Positions 12,966 through 15,963 of a stretch of 15,963 nt of DNA are shown piece after piece; positions within the stretch are counted from its first letter, which is position 1; every line of letters begins with the position of its first letter. A model generated the notes under the pieces. The model was given only the letters and a program-made list of their open reading frames with translations, searched no databases and was not told the DNA's origin. Source of the stretch: VRUE01 sp045805805. Its GTDB lineage: Bacteria > Actinomycetota > Thermoleophilia > Solirubrobacterales > 70-9. The position numbers and the translations under genes are program-made. Location: positions 1-15,963 of the forward strand of contig JBJMKO010000077.1 of the NCBI GenBank assembly GCA_045805805.1, given 5' to 3'.

Positions 12966-13850
12966 ATGATTCGAATTGCCACACGCAGCAGTGCACTGGC
13001 GCTGGCTCAGGCCCGTCAGGTTGCCGAGATGCTGGGCGATGCCGAGCTGGTCGAGGTTTCCTCCGATGGTGAGGTAGGCGACAAGGCGCGCTTTGTGCGT
13101 GGGGTCGAGCAAGCGCTGCTCGAAGGCAAAGCCGATATCGGCGTCCACTCGGCCAAGGATCTGCCCGCCGAGCTGCCCGACGGCCTGGCGATCGGAGCGG
13201 TGCCCATGCGGGAGGAGCCGGCTGACGCCTGGATCGGGGACGGAGACTCACTCGACGAGGTGCCGGAGGGCGCCAAGGTCGGCACCGCCAGCCTGCGCCG
13301 CCGCGCCCAGCTGCTCGCCGCCCGGCCGGATCTGGACGTTCGGGAGCTGCACGGCAATGTCGACACCCGCCTGCGCAAGCTCGCCGAGGGCGGCCTCGAC
13401 GCGATCGTGCTCGCCGTCGCCGGGCTGCGGCGGCTGGGACGCGAGAGCGAGATCTCCTTCGCGATCCCGGCCGGGTCGATGACCCCGGCCGCGGGCCAGG
13501 GCTCCCTCGTCCTCCAGATCCGCGGCGAGGACGAGCAAACCGCCGGTGGGGTCGCGCCGCTGAGCGACGAGACCGCCCTGCTCGAGCTGACCGCCGAGCG
13601 CGCCGTCGTCTCGCTCCTGGACGCGACCTGCGCAACCCCAATCGGGGTCCACGCCAAGGTCGACGGCAAGCAGATGCGGATGGACGCCTTCGTCGGCCTC
13701 CCCGACGGCAGCGAGTGGATCCGCGATCGGGTAGAGGGCCCCGCAACGGAGCCGGCACTCCTCGGCGCCGAGCTCGCCCAGCGCCTCCTCGCCACCGGCG
13801 CCCGCGACTTGCTCGACCGGGCGGAGAAGTGGGCCGGCGGACGTGTCTGA
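12966..13850 (+). CDS. hemC: Porphobilinogen deaminase (hydroxymethylbilane synthase)
   Basis: HemC joins four porphobilinogens into hydroxymethylbilane. The 294-aa protein starts MIRIATRSSALALAQARQVAEML, the family's typical opening. The catalytic Asp is in HSAKDLPAELPDGL (61-74), and substrate-side arginines are in GTASLRRRAQL and ELHGNVDTRLRKL. The cofactor-binding Cys is C222 in DATCATPIGVHAK. The N-terminal region between VEVSSDGEVGDK and FVRGVEQALL is shorter than the usual GDK...GGKGLFxKE stretch; I believe this is a lineage trait. No Shine-Dalgarno sequence is visible before the ATG, which follows palindromic copy 2 by 15 bp. The stop lies in a hairpin shared with the gap before cobA-hemD. 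Confidence 0.94.
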   Translation: MIRIATRSSALALAQARQVAEMLGDAELVEVSSDGEVGDKARFVRGVEQALLEGKADIGVHSAKDLPAELPDGLAIGAVPMREEPADAWIGDGDSLDEVPEGAKVGTASLRRRAQLLAARPDLDVRELHGNVDTRLRKLAEGGLDAIVLAVAGLRRLGRESEISFAIPAGSMTPAAGQGSLVLQIRGEDEQTAGGVAPLSDETALLELTAERAVVSLLDATCATPIGVHAKVDGKQMRMDAFVGLPDGSEWIRDRVEGPATEPALLGAELAQRLLATGARDLLDRAEKWAGGRV

Positions 13851-13886
13851 GTTTTCCCACGACATATCGTGGGTTAAGTCAGACAC
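13843..13886 (+). terminator. Long hairpin over the hemC stop codon
   Basis: GTGTCTGA (13843-13850, including the TGA stop) pairs with TCAGACAC (13879-13886). An inner stem CCCACGA (13856-13862) pairs with TCGTGGG (13867-13873) around a CATA loop. About 17 of 20 positions pair. No T tract follows, and the cobA-hemD ribosome site (GGAGGAG, 13894-13900) lies just after it, so it could act as an attenuator, a processing site or a repeat. Confidence 0.6.
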
Positions 13887-13904
13887 CCCCCTTGGAGGAG
13901 CCGG

Positions 13905-15437
13905 ATGAGCGCCCGAGCGGGGGTCGTGTACCTGGTGGGGGCCGGTCCTGGCGATCCTGGTCTGATGACGGCGCGGTCGCTGGAGCTGATCGGCTCCGCG
14001 GACGCGGTCTACTACGACCGGCTGATCCCGCCGGGGGCGCTCGACGGGGCCCGCGGGGACGCTGAGCTCGTCTACGTCGGCAAGGCGCCGGGCCGTCCGT
14101 CCATGCCGCAGGAGGAGATCGGCGAGCGGCTGGTCGGGGCCGCGCGGGCCGGCAAGAGCGTCGTGCGGCTGAAGGGCGGCGACCCGTTCGTGTTCGGACG
14201 CGGCGGCGAGGAGGGAGAAGCGCTGCGCCACGCCGGCATCGAGTTCGAGGTCGTTCCCGGCGTCACCGCCGGGGTCGCCGCCACCGCCTACGCCGGGATC
14301 CCGGTCACCCACCGCGATGACGCCTCCGCCGTTGCCTTCGTCACCGGCCATGAGGATCCCGAGAAGCAGGAGAGCGCGATCGACTGGAAGGCGCTGGCCC
14401 GCTTCCCCGGCACGCTCGTCTTCTACATGGGCGTGAAGCGCCTGGCCGCCAACGCGGCGGCGCTGATCGAGGCGGGCCGCGATCCCGCCGAGCCCGCCGC
14501 TGCCGTGGAGCGGGGCACGATGGACGGGCAACGCACCGTCGTCGCCACGCTCGGCACCCTTGCCGAGGCGGTCGGGCGCGAAGGCGTGGGCGCCCCGGCC
14601 CTGATCGTCATCGGCCCGGTGGTTCGGCGCCGCGAGGCGCTGGCCTGGCTCGAGCGGCGTCCCCTCCATGGCCGGCGCGTCGTCGTCACCCGCGCCCGTG
14701 CCCAGGCGAGCGGCCTGGCGGCGACGCTGCGCGGCCTCGGCGCCGAGGTGGTCGAGCTGCCGGCGATCCGGATCGAGCCACGGATCGAGAGCGAGGAGGT
14801 CAGGGGAGCTGTCAGCCGTATCGGCGAGTACGCGCTGGTCGTGCTCACCAGCCCGAACGGAGTGCGGCTGCTCTTCGAGGCGATGCGCGCGGCCGGCCTC
14901 GACGCTCGCGCCCTCGGTGGCCAAGGATCGGCCGGGAACGGCAATGCCGTCACCGTGGCGGCGATCGGGCCCGGCACCGCTCGGGCCCTGGCCCGGGTCG
15001 GCATCGCGGCCGACATCGTCCCCGAGCGCTTCGTCGCCGAGTCGCTGGTCGAGGCACTCGCCGGCGTCGAGGTCTCTGGCCGTCCGGTGCTGATCGCTCG
15101 CGCCGCCGAAGCCCGCGACGTCCTCCCCGACGCCTTGCGCGAGCGCGGCGCCAAGGTCGACGTCGTCTCCCTCTACGAAACGGTGCGCGAGCAGCCAAGC
15201 GCCGAGGCAATCAAGGCCGCCCAAAATGCCGACTACGTCAGCTTCACCTCCTCATCGACGGTGCGCAATCTCACCGACGCCCTCGGCGACCGCTTCCCAG
15301 CCAACGCCCGAGTCGTCTCGATCGGCCCCGTCACCAGCGATGCCGTCACCGACGCGGGGCTCGATGTCCACATCGAAGCCACCCGCCACGACATCGACGG
15401 CCTCGTCGCAGCGCTGCTGCAAGACGTGGCGGGCTGA
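13905..15437 (+). CDS. cobA-hemD: Fused uroporphyrinogen-III C-methyltransferase and uroporphyrinogen-III synthase
   Basis: A 510-aa two-domain enzyme. Residues 1-245 are the SAM-dependent methyltransferase (SUMT) that makes precorrin-2 for siroheme and B12: VYLVGAGPGDPGLMT (8-22), VRLKGGDPFVFGRGGEE (87-103), GVTAGVAATAYAGIPVTHR and FYMGVKRL. Residues 255-508 are uroporphyrinogen-III synthase: GRRVVVTRARAQASGLAATL, VVLTSPNGVRLLFEAM, YVSFTSSSTVRNL, and VVSIGPVTSDAVTDAGLDVH. Such fusions are common in actinobacteria and clostridia. The start is well supported by GGAGGAG four bases before the ATG. Placement after hemC lets one message supply both ring closure and the corrin/siroheme branch. The gap to birA is 14 bp. 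Confidence 0.95.
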   Translation: MSARAGVVYLVGAGPGDPGLMTARSLELIGSADAVYYDRLIPPGALDGARGDAELVYVGKAPGRPSMPQEEIGERLVGAARAGKSVVRLKGGDPFVFGRGGEEGEALRHAGIEFEVVPGVTAGVAATAYAGIPVTHRDDASAVAFVTGHEDPEKQESAIDWKALARFPGTLVFYMGVKRLAANAAALIEAGRDPAEPAAAVERGTMDGQRTVVATLGTLAEAVGREGVGAPALIVIGPVVRRREALAWLERRPLHGRRVVVTRARAQASGLAATLRGLGAEVVELPAIRIEPRIESEEVRGAVSRIGEYALVVLTSPNGVRLLFEAMRAAGLDARALGGQGSAGNGNAVTVAAIGPGTARALARVGIAADIVPERFVAESLVEALAGVEVSGRPVLIARAAEARDVLPDALRERGAKVDVVSLYETVREQPSAEAIKAAQNADYVSFTSSSTVRNLTDALGDRFPANARVVSIGPVTSDAVTDAGLDVHIEATRHDIDGLVAALLQDVAG

Positions 15438-15451
15438 GGGCCTGTCCCTAG

Positions 15452-15963
15452 GTGAGGTTCGGGTCACCACATCGGCACTACCGCGTCACCGACTCGACCA
15501 ACAGCCGCGCTCGGGAGCTGGCCGAGGCTGGAGCTCCCGGCGGGACCGTGGTCACCGCCCGTGAACAGACCGCCGGCCGGGGCCGCGTCGGTCGCGTCTG
15601 GACGGCACCGGAAGGCAAAGCGCTGCTCTACTCGGCGATCCTGCGGCCGCTCGACGAGCGCCACCTGCTGCTGCCCCTCTCCGTCCCGCTCGCCGTCTGC
15701 GCAGCCGCGGAGGCCCTGCGCGACGGGATCGAGTGCGCGGTCAAGTGGCCCAACGACGTCTGGCTCGAAGGGCGCAAGCTCGCCGGGATACTCATAGAGG
15801 CCAAGCCCCAGGACGGCTGGGCAGTGATCGGCATCGGCCTCAACATCTCAATAGCTCCCGATGAGTTCCCGCCCGGCCTCCGTCATCCCGCGACTTCGCT
15901 CTTCGCCACGGCTACGGGGAGTCGGGGGGGGTCCCGCCGGAGCCTCCCCGCTGTTGCTCCGGC
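15452..15963 (+). CDS. birA: Biotin-[acetyl-CoA-carboxylase] ligase, 5' part
   Basis: BirA activates biotin as biotinyl-AMP and attaches it to carrier lysines, here probably of acyl-CoA carboxylases. The first 170 residues are present; the gene runs off the window. It starts with GTG at 15452 (MRFGSPHRHYRVTDSTNSRA), three bases after an in-frame TAG, so no longer N-terminus is possible. It therefore lacks the DNA-binding domain of E. coli BirA and is a ligase only. Motifs are the biotinyl-AMP loop GRGRVGRVW (42-50), KWPNDVW (98-104), KLAGILIE (109-116) and VIGIGLNI (125-132). A run of eight G at about 15924 precedes a poorly family-like end (SRGGSRRSLPAVAP), where a frame error is possible. 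Confidence 0.9.
   Translation, partial: MRFGSPHRHYRVTDSTNSRARELAEAGAPGGTVVTAREQTAGRGRVGRVWTAPEGKALLYSAILRPLDERHLLLPLSVPLAVCAAAEALRDGIECAVKWPNDVWLEGRKLAGILIEAKPQDGWAVIGIGLNISIAPDEFPPGLRHPATSLFATATGSRGGSRRSLPAVAP

Noticed and set aside
13248..15224. Very long open frame on the minus strand opposite hemC and cobA-hemD
   Set aside because: It mirrors the codon bias of the plus-strand genes, has no family pattern, and covers two well-supported enzymes.
15438..15451. tRNA or other RNA gene in the remaining gaps
   Set aside because: No cloverleaf, T-loop or anticodon pattern was seen in any gap on either strand; the gaps are too short or filled with hairpins.

Overview
The window comes from a GC-rich bacterium. 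The gene set and order (ccmABCD-hemA-hemC-cobA/hemD-birA, DUF1385-mce, MpaB/DUF2236), the leaderless-type starts and the codon use point to a high-GC actinobacterium. My best guess is the class Thermoleophilia (Solirubrobacterales-like). That placement is by recognition only; no search was run.

Layout. (1) 1-648: the 3' end of a Gly/Asn/Asp-rich repeat protein with CGC cysteine motifs, followed by a hairpin terminator. (2) 742-2802, minus strand: a tight four-gene operon running DUF1385 membrane protein -> methylmalonyl-CoA epimerase -> 76-aa unknown -> membrane-anchored methyltransferase. A structured 205-bp intergenic lies upstream of it. (3) 3008-4369 minus: rarA/mgsA, divergent from (4) 4420-6886 plus: an MpaB/DUF2236 oxygenase gene and an aldehyde dehydrogenase gene that overlap by 68 bp. 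(5) 7003-8996 minus: a translationally coupled methyltransferase and ATP-grasp ligase pair, probably a small modification or ligation pathway. (6) 9093 to the window end, plus: ccmA, ccmB, ccmC, ccmD-like, hemA, hemC, fused cobA-hemD, and the start of birA. This joins heme export and cytochrome c maturation to the glutamate route to uroporphyrinogen III and to the siroheme/corrin branch.

The most unusual content lies between genes. Two 119-120 bp palindromic elements (6886-7004 and 12831-12950) share a fold: an outer stem of 21-24 bp, a 3x3 internal loop, a 2-bp stem, an asymmetric internal loop, a 9-bp inner stem, and a terminal loop that is unrelated between the copies. Where the stems differ between copies, five positions have changed on both arms, so pairing is kept. 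Both elements sit exactly at stop codons. A partial third copy supplies the last codons of hemA. Other perfect or near-perfect hairpins sit upstream of the DUF1385 operon, around ccmA and between hemC and cobA-hemD; three of them share an arm motif resembling STGACTKMRCCC. Three genes (DUF1385, mpaB-like, aldehyde dehydrogenase) have a TANNNT box exactly six bases before the ATG, consistent with leaderless transcripts.

Stretches over 300 bp without a gene: none. The largest gaps are 2803-3007 (hairpins), 6887-7002 and 12836-12965 (the palindromic elements), and 8997-9092 (divergent control region).
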